This document shows, in pieces, positions 53,212 to 62,621 of a stretch of 64,000 nucleotides of DNA. The notes under the pieces were generated by a model. That model searched no databases. It was not told the origin of the DNA and saw nothing but the letters and a program-made list of their open reading frames with translations. Every line of letters starts with the position of its first letter. The stretch's first letter is position 1. Source of the stretch: Peptococcaceae bacterium. Its GTDB lineage: Bacteria; Bacillota; Peptococcia; Peptococcales; Peptococcaceae. Both the position numbers and the translations under genes were made by a program. Where the stretch lies: the NCBI GenBank assembly GCA_017547685.1, contig JAFYPD010000020.1, positions 52,600 through 116,599 of the forward strand. Direction: 5' to 3'.

Positions 53212-53532
53212 TTGAATGCACAATTCAAAAAAGGCGTGCTGGAGATGGTTGTACTGCTTTCCCTGGCCAGGAAGGACATGTACGGCTATGAAATCGTCAG
53301 CGAGGTTTCCAAAATTATTGAAGTGAATGAAGGTACCATTTATCCGCTTCTGAAACGCTTAACCAACGAAAAATATTTTGAAACCTATCTGCGCGAATCT
53401 TCAGAAGGTCCACCGCGAAAATATTATCATCTCACCAAAGTCGGCGAGATGTATAAAGAAGCGTTAAAAAATGAATGGCTCCAGTTTAACGAGAGCGTTA
53501 TAACTTTTATCAAGGAGTGTGATACCCCATGA
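53212..53532 (+). CDS. PadR-family transcriptional regulator
   Basis: A 106-residue winged-helix regulator of the short PadR class: KKGVLEMVVLLSLARKDMYGYEIVSEVSKI, then VNEGTIYPLLKRLTNEKYFETYL and PPRKYYHLTKVG. The start is TTG at 53212, about 8 bases after AAGGAGGTGG; the nearby ATG is out of frame. Its stop overlaps the DUF1700 gene (ATGA). PadR regulators commonly control a membrane operon and themselves, which fits this layout. Confidence 0.94.
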   Translation: MNAQFKKGVLEMVVLLSLARKDMYGYEIVSEVSKIIEVNEGTIYPLLKRLTNEKYFETYLRESSEGPPRKYYHLTKVGEMYKEALKNEWLQFNESVITFIKECDTP

Positions 53533-54554
53533 CAAAGACAGAATTTCTTACCTTTTTAGAACAGCGGCTCATGGTGCTCAACGATAGTGAACGAGCCGAT
53601 TTGTTAAACGAATACGAAGAACACATCGATATGAAAATGGACTCCGGCTTATCGGAAGAAGAAGCCATTGAAGGCTTCGGCGACCCGGAAGAACTGGTGA
53701 AAGAACTGCTGGATGCCTATCACTTAAACACCGATTACCAGCCGCCGGGCAGTGCCGCTGCATCGCGCATCGGCTATTATGTAAAAAGCTGCGCTCATTT
53801 TGTAAGCAGTATGTTTGATACGCTGTTTCATTACAGCATGCGTGATTTATTTAAGCTGTTTTTACAGGCATGTTTTCTGGCAGCGTTCCTGGGCGTGATT
53901 CTGATTGGCGGCGCTTTCTTTGGCGCCCTTCTGCGCAGCACTATCTGGCAGTTCTGGATTGGGCGTGTACTGTATGATGTTATCGCCTTCTTCGCGTGGA
54001 TTATTTACATGGCACTCGCCGTTTATCTGGTTGTGTTCTTTATCAGACGCTACATCCTGATTGATTACCAGCCGTTAGAACCGCCTGTTCTGAACAGTTC
54101 TCCAAAAGAACCGTTCCGCATGGAAAATCTCCATCTGGACGAGCATTTTGACAGTGCAAAAAACTATGCAGGCAGTATGGCGGAACAGACCAGCGAAGCC
54201 TTTGCCCGCATGAAACAGAAAGCAGCGGAAAGCCGCGAACTGCGCGCTGCAAAACGGGAAGGCCGGGAACCGGTCAAAATTCCGTTTCCGGATATTTCGC
54301 TGGGCGAACTCTGCATGAAAATTATCGTGTTCTGCTGCCGGTTTATCGCATTCTTCTTCCTGCTGATGGCCGGATGCGCCGCACTGGGGCTCATTGCAGC
54401 ATCGGCCACAGGCCTTGTATTTCTTGTAATGGGTTACAAACTGTTCGGCCCGTTCCTGATGATTCTGGGCTGCGCTCTGTTCTCGGTTGTGGCAACCGGT
54501 ATTCTTCTGCAGTTTGTATTCGGCATTGGAGGTGACAAGCATGAAACTGTTTAA
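53529..54554 (+). CDS. DUF1700 / HAAS-domain membrane protein
   Basis: A 341-residue protein. The N-terminal ~75 residues are the DUF1700 helical domain (EFLTFLEQRLMVLNDSERADLLNEYEEHIDMKM, GFGDPEELVKELLDAY). Two pairs of membrane helices follow (around residues 115-175 and 265-330), with a charged, coiled-coil-like cytosolic stretch between them. DUF1700 genes typically follow PadR genes and are thought to sense or transduce membrane stress. It is coupled to both neighbours (4-base and 14-base overlaps). Confidence 0.9.
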   Translation: MTKTEFLTFLEQRLMVLNDSERADLLNEYEEHIDMKMDSGLSEEEAIEGFGDPEELVKELLDAYHLNTDYQPPGSAAASRIGYYVKSCAHFVSSMFDTLFHYSMRDLFKLFLQACFLAAFLGVILIGGAFFGALLRSTIWQFWIGRVLYDVIAFFAWIIYMALAVYLVVFFIRRYILIDYQPLEPPVLNSSPKEPFRMENLHLDEHFDSAKNYAGSMAEQTSEAFARMKQKAAESRELRAAKREGREPVKIPFPDISLGELCMKIIVFCCRFIAFFFLLMAGCAALGLIAASATGLVFLVMGYKLFGPFLMILGCALFSVVATGILLQFVFGIGGDKHETV

Positions 54555-55362
54555 AAAAACCTTCAGCATGTATGTGCTTCTCTCCATTCTGGGCGTAGTA
54601 TGCATCGGTCTGGGGTGCGGCATCTCGGTGTTTGAGCTGAGCGAATACAAAGTGGCGGATTATCGAACCAGTCCGGCTGACCCTTCTCTTCCGCAGCTGA
54701 AATCCGAAGTGGTAACATTGGAGGCGCCGCTTTCCGGCAGTGAACTGTTTAAACTGGACGCCACCTACTGGACCATAAACGGATATGATATCCAGTACGA
54801 TAATACACTGACCGATAAAGTTATCATTGAGATAACAGCGCCAGAAGATTTTTATTCGATTTCGCTTCAAAAAGCAGATATGCAGCAGGAGAATTACTAC
54901 TATCTGGAATGTACCGTGGATGAATTTGCGCTTATGCGTTTCTCACTGGGTTTAGCGAAACAGGGCTATATTCCGGATAATTATCCGCCTGCCGAAGTAA
55001 CGCTGATTATGAGCGAAACACAGGCAAAAAACTTTAAGCTAAATGAAATGCGTGACAAACGCAATGCGCTGGAACAGAGCTATCAGGAAGAAATCCGGAT
55101 GCAGCAGGAGCACTATAACGAACAGCTGAACGAAGTACATGCACAATATAATGAACAGCTCCAGATGACACAGGAACAGCACAGCGAACAGATCCAAAGC
55201 ATAAATCAGCAGCATGAAGAGCAGCTGCAGGCTGTCCGCGAGCAGTACGAAGAGCAGCTGCAGGCTGTCCACGAGCAGTACGAAGAACAGCTGATGCTGA
55301 AAGAGGAGAAAATCCACAATCTGCAGCAGCAATTGAATGATGTTCGCAGCTCATTACAATAG
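54541..55362 (+). CDS. Membrane-anchored coiled-coil protein with 11-residue repeats
   Basis: A 273-residue protein. An N-terminal signal-anchor (KKTFSMYVLLSILGVVCIGLGCG) is followed by an extracytoplasmic beta-rich part (about 30-165). The C-terminal ~85 residues are a helical rod. Six tandem 11-residue repeats of the form (Y/H)xEQLQxxxEQ occupy residues 192-257 (bases 55114-55311). The period suggests a hendecad coiled coil. The beta part may correspond to the putative adhesin seen in other PadR-DUF1700 operons, but I cannot recognise that fold. GGAGG precedes the ATG at 54541. Confidence 0.8.
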   Translation: MKLFKKTFSMYVLLSILGVVCIGLGCGISVFELSEYKVADYRTSPADPSLPQLKSEVVTLEAPLSGSELFKLDATYWTINGYDIQYDNTLTDKVIIEITAPEDFYSISLQKADMQQENYYYLECTVDEFALMRFSLGLAKQGYIPDNYPPAEVTLIMSETQAKNFKLNEMRDKRNALEQSYQEEIRMQQEHYNEQLNEVHAQYNEQLQMTQEQHSEQIQSINQQHEEQLQAVREQYEEQLQAVHEQYEEQLMLKEEKIHNLQQQLNDVRSSLQ

Positions 55363-55398
55363 CACAGCATTACAGCAGATTTTATAACCCACGCTCCG

Positions 55399-55440
55399 CA
55401 GATAACCGCATGTTTTGACTCCATGCGGTTATCTGTTTTT
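55399..55440 (+). terminator. Intrinsic terminator after the PadR operon
   Basis: CAGATAACCGCATG and CATGCGGTTATCTG form a perfect 14-bp stem followed by TTTTT. Confidence 0.92.
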
Positions 55441-55491
55441 CTTGCAACACATTACAATGTTTTATCCGCAGCAAATATCCCCTGCAAACTC

Positions 55492-55520
55492 TTGACAAAC
55501 ACATTTAAATCAAGTATTGT
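55492..55520 (+). promoter_or_regulatory. Sigma-70-type promoter for uppP
   Basis: TTGACA (55492-55497), a 17-base spacer and TATTGT (55515-55520), about 50 bases before the uppP ATG. Confidence 0.75.
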
Positions 55521-55575
55521 AGCAAAGGACGATTTGTACATATATCAGATTATTATCGATTAGGAGATTGCAATC

Positions 55576-56415
55576 ATGACTGATTTTTTATCGGAATTGC
55601 TGAAAGTTATCATCATCGGCATTGTGGAAGGGATTACCGAGTGGCTGCCGGTTTCCAGCACCGGACATATGATTCTGGTGGAAGAATTTCTGCAGCTGAA
55701 TGTATCGGCAGAATTTCTGAAAATGTTTAACGTTGTCATTCAGCTCGGTGCCATCCTGGCTGTTGTGGTGCTGTATTTTCACAAGCTGTGGCCGTTTCAG
55801 CGCAAGGTGAAAGGCTTTCAGGGATGGATGAAACGGGACGTATGGGATTTGTGGATCAAGGTTATCATTGCGGTTATCCCTGCGGCTGTTATCGGGATTC
55901 CGCTGGATGACTGGTTTACCGAACACTTCCACAACTATCAGGTGGTTTCCCTGATGCTGATTGTGTACGGGATTCTGTTTATCGTGGTGGAAAACTACAA
56001 CAGGCACCGCTCCCCTGCTATCACCAGCTTTTCGCAGATGAGCTGGAAAATGGCGCTGGCCATCGGCGCATTTCAGGTATTATCGTTAATTCCTGGTACT
56101 TCCCGCTCCGGCTCCACTATTTTAGGGGCACTGCTTTTGGGCAACTCCCGCTTTATTGCTGCTGAGTTCAGCTTCTATCTGGCCATCCCGGTTATGTTCG
56201 GGGCAAGCCTCCTGAAACTGCTGAAATTCGGTTTTTCCTTCACTATGGCGGAAACCATCATCCTGATTACCGGTATGATTGTGGCTTTTGTGGTATCCAT
56301 TCTGGCGATCAAATTCCTGATGAGCTACATCAAGAAAAACGACTTCAAAGCCTTCGGGTATTACCGTATCGTACTGGGGATTCTGGTGCTGGGCTATTTC
56401 AATTTTATTGCATGA
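55576..56415 (+). CDS. uppP: Undecaprenyl-diphosphatase (BacA/UppP)
   Basis: A 279-residue membrane enzyme that recycles undecaprenyl pyrophosphate to the monophosphate carrier for cell-wall synthesis; it can give bacitracin tolerance. Motif [14 protein letters not shown] (about residues 17-30) and the second signature [14 protein letters not shown] are intact, and about eight helices are predicted. A GGAG-like site lies before the ATG. It is monocistronic, with promoter and terminator visible. Confidence 0.97.
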   Translation: MTDFLSELLKVIIIGIVEGITEWLPVSSTGHMILVEEFLQLNVSAEFLKMFNVVIQLGAILAVVVLYFHKLWPFQRKVKGFQGWMKRDVWDLWIKVIIAVIPAAVIGIPLDDWFTEHFHNYQVVSLMLIVYGILFIVVENYNRHRSPAITSFSQMSWKMALAIGAFQVLSLIPGTSRSGSTILGALLLGNSRFIAAEFSFYLAIPVMFGASLLKLLKFGFSFTMAETIILITGMIVAFVVSILAIKFLMSYIKKNDFKAFGYYRIVLGILVLGYFNFIA

Positions 56416-56425
56416 GAAAATAAAC

Positions 56426-56463
56426 GACCTGTATCCATAACAGATTTGTCAGCGATACAGGTC
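56426..56463 (+). terminator. Intrinsic terminator after uppP
   Basis: GACCTGTATC and GATACAGGTC form a 10-bp stem followed by ATTTTTATT. Confidence 0.85.
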
Positions 56464-56487
56464 ATTTTTATTGTTCTCGCGACCGTT

Positions 56488-56760
56488 TCAGAACGGATTC
56501 ATTATTATAATGCCACATAAAGCAGCAACAGGCAGTTTGCTCGACGGCTTTCCCTCAGTTCCTCGGACATTTCCTCGACTGTTCACTTTTGACGGATTCG
56601 GCGCAAGCGCCAACTCCGTCACAGTTGAACAGTCATCGTCAAAGTCCGCCTCAATTCGGAAGGCGCCGCTCGCAATACTGCCTGTTCTGCTTTTTTGTAA
56701 AAATGTATCTGCCACTATAGAATGCAAGTCGTGAATCTGGCAGGTGATATCAAAATTCAC
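56488..56760 (-). CDS. Doubtful 90-residue ORF or relic between uppP and lpdA
   Basis: A GTG-started frame whose product includes ADFDDDCSTVTELALAPN and RGTEGKPSSKLPVAAL. The stretch occupies the gap between uppP and the palindrome before lpdA. Its ribosome binding site is weak and there are no domain signs; a plus-strand frame (56471-56734) covers the same bases. I recall similar peptide fragments in other gut Bacillota genomes, which would suggest a repeated or mobile-element remnant, but I cannot confirm this. Treat it as unproven. Confidence 0.25.
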   Translation of the reverse strand: MNFDITCQIHDLHSIVADTFLQKSRTGSIASGAFRIEADFDDDCSTVTELALAPNPSKVNSRGNVRGTEGKPSSKLPVAALCGIIIMNPF

Positions 56761-56821
56761 TGTACCGTCCCTGTATAACGCAAAAATATTTTAAAACAGG
56801 ATACCCCTTTTTGCAAGGCGG

Positions 56822-56929
56822 AGGATTTTTTGTATCTGACAAGGCGGCTTTTGATTTTTCGAGCGACGCGTACATATGGTACGCAAGGCGAGAAAAATCA
56901 AAAACAACACAGCCAGATGCAAAAAAGAC
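56822..56929. repeat. Covarying palindromic repeat, copy 3 (after lpdA)
   Basis: The core from AAGGCGGCTTTTG to AAAACAAC is almost identical to copy 1. The outer stem is ATCTG/CAGAT with TTTTTT/AAAAAA, and an AAGGC/GCCTT pair extends it up to the lpdA stop codon. Confidence 0.85.
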
Positions 56930-56934
56930 AAGCC

Positions 56935-58329
56935 TTACCGTCTACTTGGGGCAGTATGAATGCTATGTCCACTTGCCCCCTCCACCGCTTCTGTAATCCC
57001 TTCGCAGAAGGTCGGATGCGGCCGCATGGTGCGAGCCAGCTGTTCTCTGGTTAATCCCAGCGATACGGCTGTGACCAGTTCGGTAATCAGGTCGGTTGCG
57101 CGGGCGCACATCAGCTGAGCCCCGATGATAACATCGGTTTCTTTATCAAATACCACTTTGATAAAGCCTCTGTCCTGCTGTTCAATGATGGTTTTTGCAT
57201 TGCCGTTCATCACATATTTGCCGGTGGTGACTTCACGGCCCTGTTTTTTTGCTTCATCGGCAGTAATGCCCACCGATGCAATTTCCGGTGTGGTGTATAC
57301 GCAGGACGGCACTAAATCACAGTTGACACTGGCCTGTTCCAGACCGCTGATATATTCTACCGCAGCAATGCCCTGGGCCTCCGCGGCGTGGGCCAGCTGC
57401 ATGCGTCCAATCACATCGCCGATGGCGGAGATAGTCGGCGCCGAGGTGCGGAATTTATCATCCACAGCGATGAAACCGCGCTCTGTCTGTTCTACCGCAA
57501 AGCCTTCGGCAAACAGCCCTGCTGTGCAAGGCCTGCGGCCCACACTGATTAATACCACATCGGCTTCTGCTGTCTGTTCACCTTTTTTATCGGTAAAGTG
57601 ACACAGCAGGCCGCTGTCGGTTTTGCTGATTTCCGAAACCATAGCGGATGTAAATACGGTCACACCGCGTTTTTTCAGAATCATGGACAGGTTCTGGGAA
57701 ATTTCCCGGTCCATCGGCGGCAGAATCCGTTCTGCTGCCTCCACAATGGTAACCTGTTTGCCCAGCGATGCGTAAATGGAAGCCATTTCTACCCCAATCA
57801 CACCGCCGCCGATGATCAGCAGCCGTTCGCAGTTCACACCCTGTTCTTCCAGCAGCGCATCACTGGTTACCACACCAGGCAAATCGGCGCCTTTGATTGG
57901 CGGCACTGCCGGCACCGAACCGGCGGCAATAAGAATATGACCGGCTGTCAATGTTTCTTCCCCGGCCTGTACCGTATTGCCGTCCACAATTTTTCCTGCA
58001 GCCTGATACACGTCCACTTTATTGGCTTTCAGCAGCTGACCGATGCCGTCGCGCAGCTGGGCCACCACATCATTTTTACGCTGATGGATTTTTTCAAAAT
58101 CATAGCTGCGTTCCCCCATCTGCAGGCCCAGCGCTTCACATTCGCCGGCTTCCCGGTATAGATTGGCGGTATGCATCAGGGTTTTGGTCGGGATACAGCC
58201 TCTGTTCAGGCAGGTGCCGCCCAGTTCCCGTTTTTCAATCAGTGCTGTCTTCATGCCCAGCTGGCTGGCGCGAATAGCCGATACATACCCGCCCGGGCCG
58301 CCGCCGATTACAAGTACATCATATTGCAT
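56935..58329 (-). CDS. lpdA: Dihydrolipoyl dehydrogenase (L protein)
   Basis: A 464-residue flavoprotein that reoxidises dihydrolipoyl-H protein with NAD+. FAD motif VIGGGPGGY, redox-active disulphide GGTCLNRGC (Cys40, Cys45), NAD motif IIGGGVIGVE and the C-terminal HPTFCEGITEAVEGA are visible; the last contains the family active-site His-Pro-Thr. The ATG at 58329 follows AGGAGG; a 23-residue longer form is not needed. It is the last gene of the gcv operon and lacks an N-terminal lipoyl domain. Confidence 0.97.
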   Translation of the reverse strand: MQYDVLVIGGGPGGYVSAIRASQLGMKTALIEKRELGGTCLNRGCIPTKTLMHTANLYREAGECEALGLQMGERSYDFEKIHQRKNDVVAQLRDGIGQLLKANKVDVYQAAGKIVDGNTVQAGEETLTAGHILIAAGSVPAVPPIKGADLPGVVTSDALLEEQGVNCERLLIIGGGVIGVEMASIYASLGKQVTIVEAAERILPPMDREISQNLSMILKKRGVTVFTSAMVSEISKTDSGLLCHFTDKKGEQTAEADVVLISVGRRPCTAGLFAEGFAVEQTERGFIAVDDKFRTSAPTISAIGDVIGRMQLAHAAEAQGIAAVEYISGLEQASVNCDLVPSCVYTTPEIASVGITADEAKKQGREVTTGKYVMNGNAKTIIEQQDRGFIKVVFDKETDVIIGAQLMCARATDLITELVTAVSLGLTREQLARTMRPHPTFCEGITEAVEGASGHSIHTAPSRR

Positions 58330-58408
58330 TGCAGCAATCCTCCTCTGTTCCAAAAAAGCCGCCGAAATCAGCGTTTGCCATTTCAGCGGCTTCTCCATAT
58401 TTTTTATT

Positions 58409-59392
58409 TTACATATTCAATTCCAGCAGATACTCACACAAATCTGTTATCTCCTGCCGATGTTCCATCTGCATCAGCCGCTCAGCCATCGCTTTACTGC
58501 CAAAGGCACACCCCTGCAGCTGTAATGCCATCTGCTCTATGAGGCCGGCATCCATCGCGTCAGAATAAATCTGTACCTGTTTGAGTTTCCCCTCGTTGGC
58601 TTCACATTGCAGCTGAATCTCGCCCCATGCAAAGCGATGGGTCATCTCCCAGCTGAACGGAATGCGCCGTCCCAGCCGGAAGGCATCCGATGCATAATGC
58701 TGCCGGTAGGCTTCCACCTGCTGTATATCCAGATTCTCCTGCGGCCATGGCCGGGCTTTGTGCTCATATACCAGTTCCATGGCATCAATGAGTGCCTGCT
58801 TCAGCTGTTCGATAGTCAGCTCCGGTTTTAATTCGGTTAAGTTAACCACTCTGGCCTGCACGGAAGCTACGCCTTTGCTCTTCAGCTTGCTGGCTGATAC
58901 CTGCAGGTATTTGCCAAGCTGTTCCCGGTCCACCTGCACCATCAGCGTGCCGTGATGATAACACCGGTTCCCGTTTTCATAAAAGGCATTGCCGGAAAAC
59001 TTTCTGCCGTCGGCCAGCAAATCATTGCGGCCGCTTTTCTCCGCAGAGATACCCAGCAGCTCCAGTGCTTTCAGAATCACATCCAGCTGGCGGGAAACAT
59101 GATAATCTGCTTTATGAATCAGAAAGGTGAAGTTCAGATTGCCCAGATCATGATAGACAGCACCGCCACCCGACAGTCTGCGGGCCATCAGGCCGCCGTC
59201 ATCGGCCAGCTGCTGCAGTCTGCACTCTTTCCAGCAGTTCTGGTTTTTTCCGATGACCACCGTATGCCGGTTCTGCCACAAATACAGGATGCAGCTGTTC
59301 TCCGGCACGGTTTCCATCAAATGCTGTTCTGTTGCCAGATTCTGAAACGGGTCATATCCTTCCTGTATATAGTAATAAGTCTGGTCAATCAT
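58409..59392 (-). CDS. lplA: Lipoate-protein ligase A
   Basis: A 327-residue ligase that attaches free lipoate to H protein through lipoyl-AMP. Family segments: LYLWQNRHTVVIGKNQNCWKEC, ARRLSGGGAVYHDLGNLNFTF, GRNDLLADGRKFSGNAFY (with the catalytic Lys region) and HHGTLMVQVD. The C-terminal ~90 residues are the accessory domain of full-length LplA. The ATG at 59392 fits AAGGTGA. It lies between gcvPB and lpdA, as expected for loading GcvH (Lys64). Confidence 0.95.
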   Translation of the reverse strand: MIDQTYYYIQEGYDPFQNLATEQHLMETVPENSCILYLWQNRHTVVIGKNQNCWKECRLQQLADDGGLMARRLSGGGAVYHDLGNLNFTFLIHKADYHVSRQLDVILKALELLGISAEKSGRNDLLADGRKFSGNAFYENGNRCYHHGTLMVQVDREQLGKYLQVSASKLKSKGVASVQARVVNLTELKPELTIEQLKQALIDAMELVYEHKARPWPQENLDIQQVEAYRQHYASDAFRLGRRIPFSWEMTHRFAWGEIQLQCEANEGKLKQVQIYSDAMDAGLIEQMALQLQGCAFGSKAMAERLMQMEHRQEITDLCEYLLELNM

Positions 59393-59429
59393 CGCACTCA
59401 CCTTCTGTCTGTCGTTTTATTGTATTGTC

Positions 59430-60854
59430 TTACGCCTGCTCCCACTGATAACGCAGCACCGGCTGGCGGGCAGCCAGTACTTCATCCGGCCGTTTAATCT
59501 GTGCATGATGCGGAGCGTGATGCATCTGCTCGCTGTCTTCACGGGCCATCTGATACAGCTGGTGCATGATTTCGATAGCTTCGTCCAGTGTTTCGCGGGA
59601 TTCGGTTTCTGTTGGTTCAAACATCAGCGCTTCATGCACAATCAGCGGGAAGTACATGGTTGGCGGATGAATGCCGTTGTCAATCAGCGATTTTGCCACA
59701 TCTAATGCAGAAACACCGGTCTCTTTTTTCAGGTGTTCCAGATCCAGTACAAATTCATGCATACAGTGGTCACCGGCATAAGCAACCGGATACACATCCT
59801 GCATGCCTTTCATCATATAGTTGGCATTTAATACCGCACCTTCACAGGCACTGCGGATGCCTTCTGCACCCAGCGTCAGCATGTAGGTCATGGCTCTCAG
59901 CACAACCAGGAAGTTGCCGTAGAATGCTTTCAGCTGCAGTTTTCCTTCGGTGCCGTCCTGTCCGCTCTGAATAGCAGAAGCCGGCAGGTACGGTGCCAGA
60001 ATGGCTTTGCATGCCACAGGGCCGCTGCCCGGGCCGCCGCCGCCATGCGGTGTCGCAAATGTTTTGTGCAGGTTCAGATGCACAACATCAAAGCCCATAT
60101 CGCCGGGACGAACCACACCCATGATGGCGTTGAAGTTTGCGCCGTCATAGTAGTTTAAGCCACCGGCTTTATGAATCATATCGGTGATTTCTAAAATATT
60201 CGGGTCAAAAATCCCCACGGTATTCGGATTGGTCAGCATCAGCCCGGCGGTATCCTCGCCCACGTTTGCACGCAGTGCATCCAGGTCAACGCAGCCGTGT
60301 TCATTGGACGGGATGGTAATTACAGTGAACCCGGCCATTACAGCACTGGCAGGGTTGGTGCCGTGTGCCGCATCAGGAATGATGATTTTTTTGCGGTTAA
60401 AATCGCCTCTCGCCTCGTGATAGGCTTTCATCAGCAGTAAGCCGGTGAATTCCCCGTGGGCACCAGCGGCAGGCTGGAACGTGATATCGTCCATACCGGT
60501 TGCTTCACACAGATACTGTTTTGCAGTATCCAGCACCTGCCGGCATCCTGCTGTTGTTTCAGCAGGCTGTAACGGATGAATGCCTGCAAACCCCGGGAGC
60601 GCAGCCATCTCTTCATCAATGCGAGGATTATATTTCATGGTACAGGATCCTAACGGATAGAACCCGTCGTTGACACCGTGGGCCCGTTTTGCCAGCGCCG
60701 TGTAATGACGGCTGATTTCTGTTTCCGATAACTCCGGCAGGCGCAACGCCTTTTCCCGCTGCAATTCTTCCGGCAATATAACTTCCGGCACATCACAGGC
60801 TGGCAGCATCATACTGCCTCTGCCCTGTTTGCTTTTTTCAAAAATCAGCTGCAT
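59430..60854 (-). CDS. gcvPB: Glycine dehydrogenase (decarboxylating) subunit 2
   Basis: A 474-residue PLP-bearing half of the split P protein. LNLHKTFATPHGGGGPGSGP carries the PLP lysine (about Lys264); DAAHGTNPASA and GFYPLGSCTMKYNP are further family blocks. With GcvPA it decarboxylates glycine and passes the aminomethyl group to GcvH. The ATG at 60854 follows GGAGG and overlaps the gcvPA stop by 10 bases. Confidence 0.98.
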   Translation of the reverse strand: MQLIFEKSKQGRGSMMLPACDVPEVILPEELQREKALRLPELSETEISRHYTALAKRAHGVNDGFYPLGSCTMKYNPRIDEEMAALPGFAGIHPLQPAETTAGCRQVLDTAKQYLCEATGMDDITFQPAAGAHGEFTGLLLMKAYHEARGDFNRKKIIIPDAAHGTNPASAVMAGFTVITIPSNEHGCVDLDALRANVGEDTAGLMLTNPNTVGIFDPNILEITDMIHKAGGLNYYDGANFNAIMGVVRPGDMGFDVVHLNLHKTFATPHGGGGPGSGPVACKAILAPYLPASAIQSGQDGTEGKLQLKAFYGNFLVVLRAMTYMLTLGAEGIRSACEGAVLNANYMMKGMQDVYPVAYAGDHCMHEFVLDLEHLKKETGVSALDVAKSLIDNGIHPPTMYFPLIVHEALMFEPTETESRETLDEAIEIMHQLYQMAREDSEQMHHAPHHAQIKRPDEVLAARQPVLRYQWEQA

Positions 60855-62170
60855 GCTGCACACACCTCCCTGATAACAGCTGCTGCTTTGTCCAGCTGTT
60901 CTTTGCTTACTACTTCAGTAACACACCACAGTACGCCTTCTTTTACCGGCAGACCGCCCAGAATATCCTGTTCGGCCAGCGCATTCAGTACAGTTTCAGC
61001 CGCAACCGGCAGCGTTGTCACAAATTCATGGAACCATGCGCCCTGATTCTGTACGGTTACGCCTGGAATCTCTGCCAGCAGCTGTGCAAAGTAATGGGCT
61101 TTGCTCATGGACTGACCTGCTGCCTGTCTCACGCCTTCCGGCCCCATGGTGCTCATATAAACCGCTGCGGTTAAAGCACACAGCGCCTGGTTGGAGCATA
61201 CGTTACTGGACGCTTTTTCACGGCGAATATGCTGTTCGCGAGCCTGCAGGGTTAATACATAGGCACGGTTGCCGTCAGCATCTTTTGTTTCCCCTACAAT
61301 ACGGCCAGGCAGTTTACGAGTCATAGCTGAGGTTGCAGCCATAAAGCCCAGATACGGACCGCCGTATGCCAGCGGCATGCCCAGCGGCTGCCCTTCGCCC
61401 ACAGCAATATCTGCACCGCAGGCCGCCGGCGTTTTCATCACGGCCAGCGCCATCGGATTGCAGCCCATGATATATTTTGCACCGGCCTGATGAACGGTTT
61501 CGCCCAGTGCTGTGCAATCTTCAAAGTTGCCGTAGAAGTTCGGCTGCTGTACATAGAAACAGCACACATCAGCCGTTAAGGCTTCTGCCAGTGCTGCTGC
61601 ATCGGTACGGCCGTCTTTTTCCGGCACCATACGCATTTCATAGCCTGCACCGTAGCAGTAGGTACGGATGGTTGCCACCACATCCGGATGGGTGGTAGCC
61701 GATACCAGCGCAACGGTACGTTTGCGGTCACGGCACATCGCCACAGCCTCTGCCGCAGCGGAAGCACCGTCGTACACACTGGCGTTTGAGGCATCCATAC
61801 CGGTCAGCTCGCAAATCATAGTCTGATATTCAAAGATAGACTGCAGAATCCCCTGGCTCATTTCCGCCTGATACGGGGTATATGCGGTCACAAATTCTTC
61901 TTTTGCAGAAATGTATTTTACGATGGAAGGGATATAGTGCTGATATGCACCGGCACCGCGCAGAATGGTGCCGAATACTTTATTCTGTCGGCTCATGGCT
62001 TCCACTTCTCTGCGCACTTCCAGCTCCGATTTCCCGGCTGGCAGGTTTAAGGGTTCTTTCAGCAGAACCGAATCGGGAACATCTTTGAAAAAGGCAGCCA
62101 CCGACTCAGCACCGATGGCAGCCAGCATTTCCTGCTGTTCCTCTCTGGTAGATGGTATATACTGTCCCAT
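60845..62170 (-). CDS. gcvPA: Glycine dehydrogenase (decarboxylating) subunit 1
   Basis: A 441-residue first half of the split P protein: YIPSTREEQQEMLAAIG at the start, GAGAYQHYIPSIVKYISAKEEFVTAYTPYQAEMSQG and the later GRIVGETKDADGNRAYVLTLQAREQHIRREKASSN. It lacks the PLP lysine, as expected. The ATG at 62170 lies one base after the gcvH stop. The split P protein is the usual form in Bacillota. Confidence 0.98.
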   Translation of the reverse strand: MGQYIPSTREEQQEMLAAIGAESVAAFFKDVPDSVLLKEPLNLPAGKSELEVRREVEAMSRQNKVFGTILRGAGAYQHYIPSIVKYISAKEEFVTAYTPYQAEMSQGILQSIFEYQTMICELTGMDASNASVYDGASAAAEAVAMCRDRKRTVALVSATTHPDVVATIRTYCYGAGYEMRMVPEKDGRTDAAALAEALTADVCCFYVQQPNFYGNFEDCTALGETVHQAGAKYIMGCNPMALAVMKTPAACGADIAVGEGQPLGMPLAYGGPYLGFMAATSAMTRKLPGRIVGETKDADGNRAYVLTLQAREQHIRREKASSNVCSNQALCALTAAVYMSTMGPEGVRQAAGQSMSKAHYFAQLLAEIPGVTVQNQGAWFHEFVTTLPVAAETVLNALAEQDILGGLPVKEGVLWCVTEVVSKEQLDKAAAVIREVCAACS

Positions 62171-62171
62171 A

Positions 62172-62552
62172 TTATTCTCCCTGTGCGATAAATGCTTCAT
62201 ATTCCGCTGCGCTCAGCAGTTCTTCACTGCCGCTTACGTTTTCTACTTTAATCAGCCATGCATCATATGGTGTTTCGTTGATTAACTGCGGTGCATCCAG
62301 CAGTTCTTCGTTCACTTCTGCTACGGTGCCGCTTACCGGGCAGAATACATCGGATACTGCTTTTACAGATTCCACATCGCCGAACGGTTCGCCGGCAGTT
62401 ACATCATCGCCGGCAGCCGGCAGGTTTACGAATACCAAATCGCCCAGTTCCTGCTGTGCATAGTCGGTTAAGCCTACTGTTACAGTACCGTCAGCATGTT
62501 CCAGTACCCATTCATGAGATTTTGTGTATTTCAGATTTTCTAAAGTTGCCAT
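62172..62552 (-). CDS. gcvH: Glycine cleavage system H protein
   Basis: A 126-residue lipoyl carrier. [11 protein letters not shown] contains the lipoylated Lys64. [36 protein letters not shown] is the family core. The ATG at 62552 follows TTGGAGGAATTTACA; five more codons upstream are not used. A palindromic repeat separates it from gcvT, but it probably shares the transcript. Confidence 0.98.
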   Translation of the reverse strand: MATLENLKYTKSHEWVLEHADGTVTVGLTDYAQQELGDLVFVNLPAAGDDVTAGEPFGDVESVKAVSDVFCPVSGTVAEVNEELLDAPQLINETPYDAWLIKVENVSGSEELLSAAEYEAFIAQGE

Positions 62553-62621
62553 TGTAAATTCCTCCAATTGATTTTAATTATTTATTTGTCAGTATTAAAC
62601 TGTCTTGCCTGTAAACCAGGG

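Noticed and set aside
56471..56734. Plus-strand 87-codon ORF
   Set aside because: It overlaps the terminator of uppP, has no binding site and competes with an equally weak minus-strand frame.
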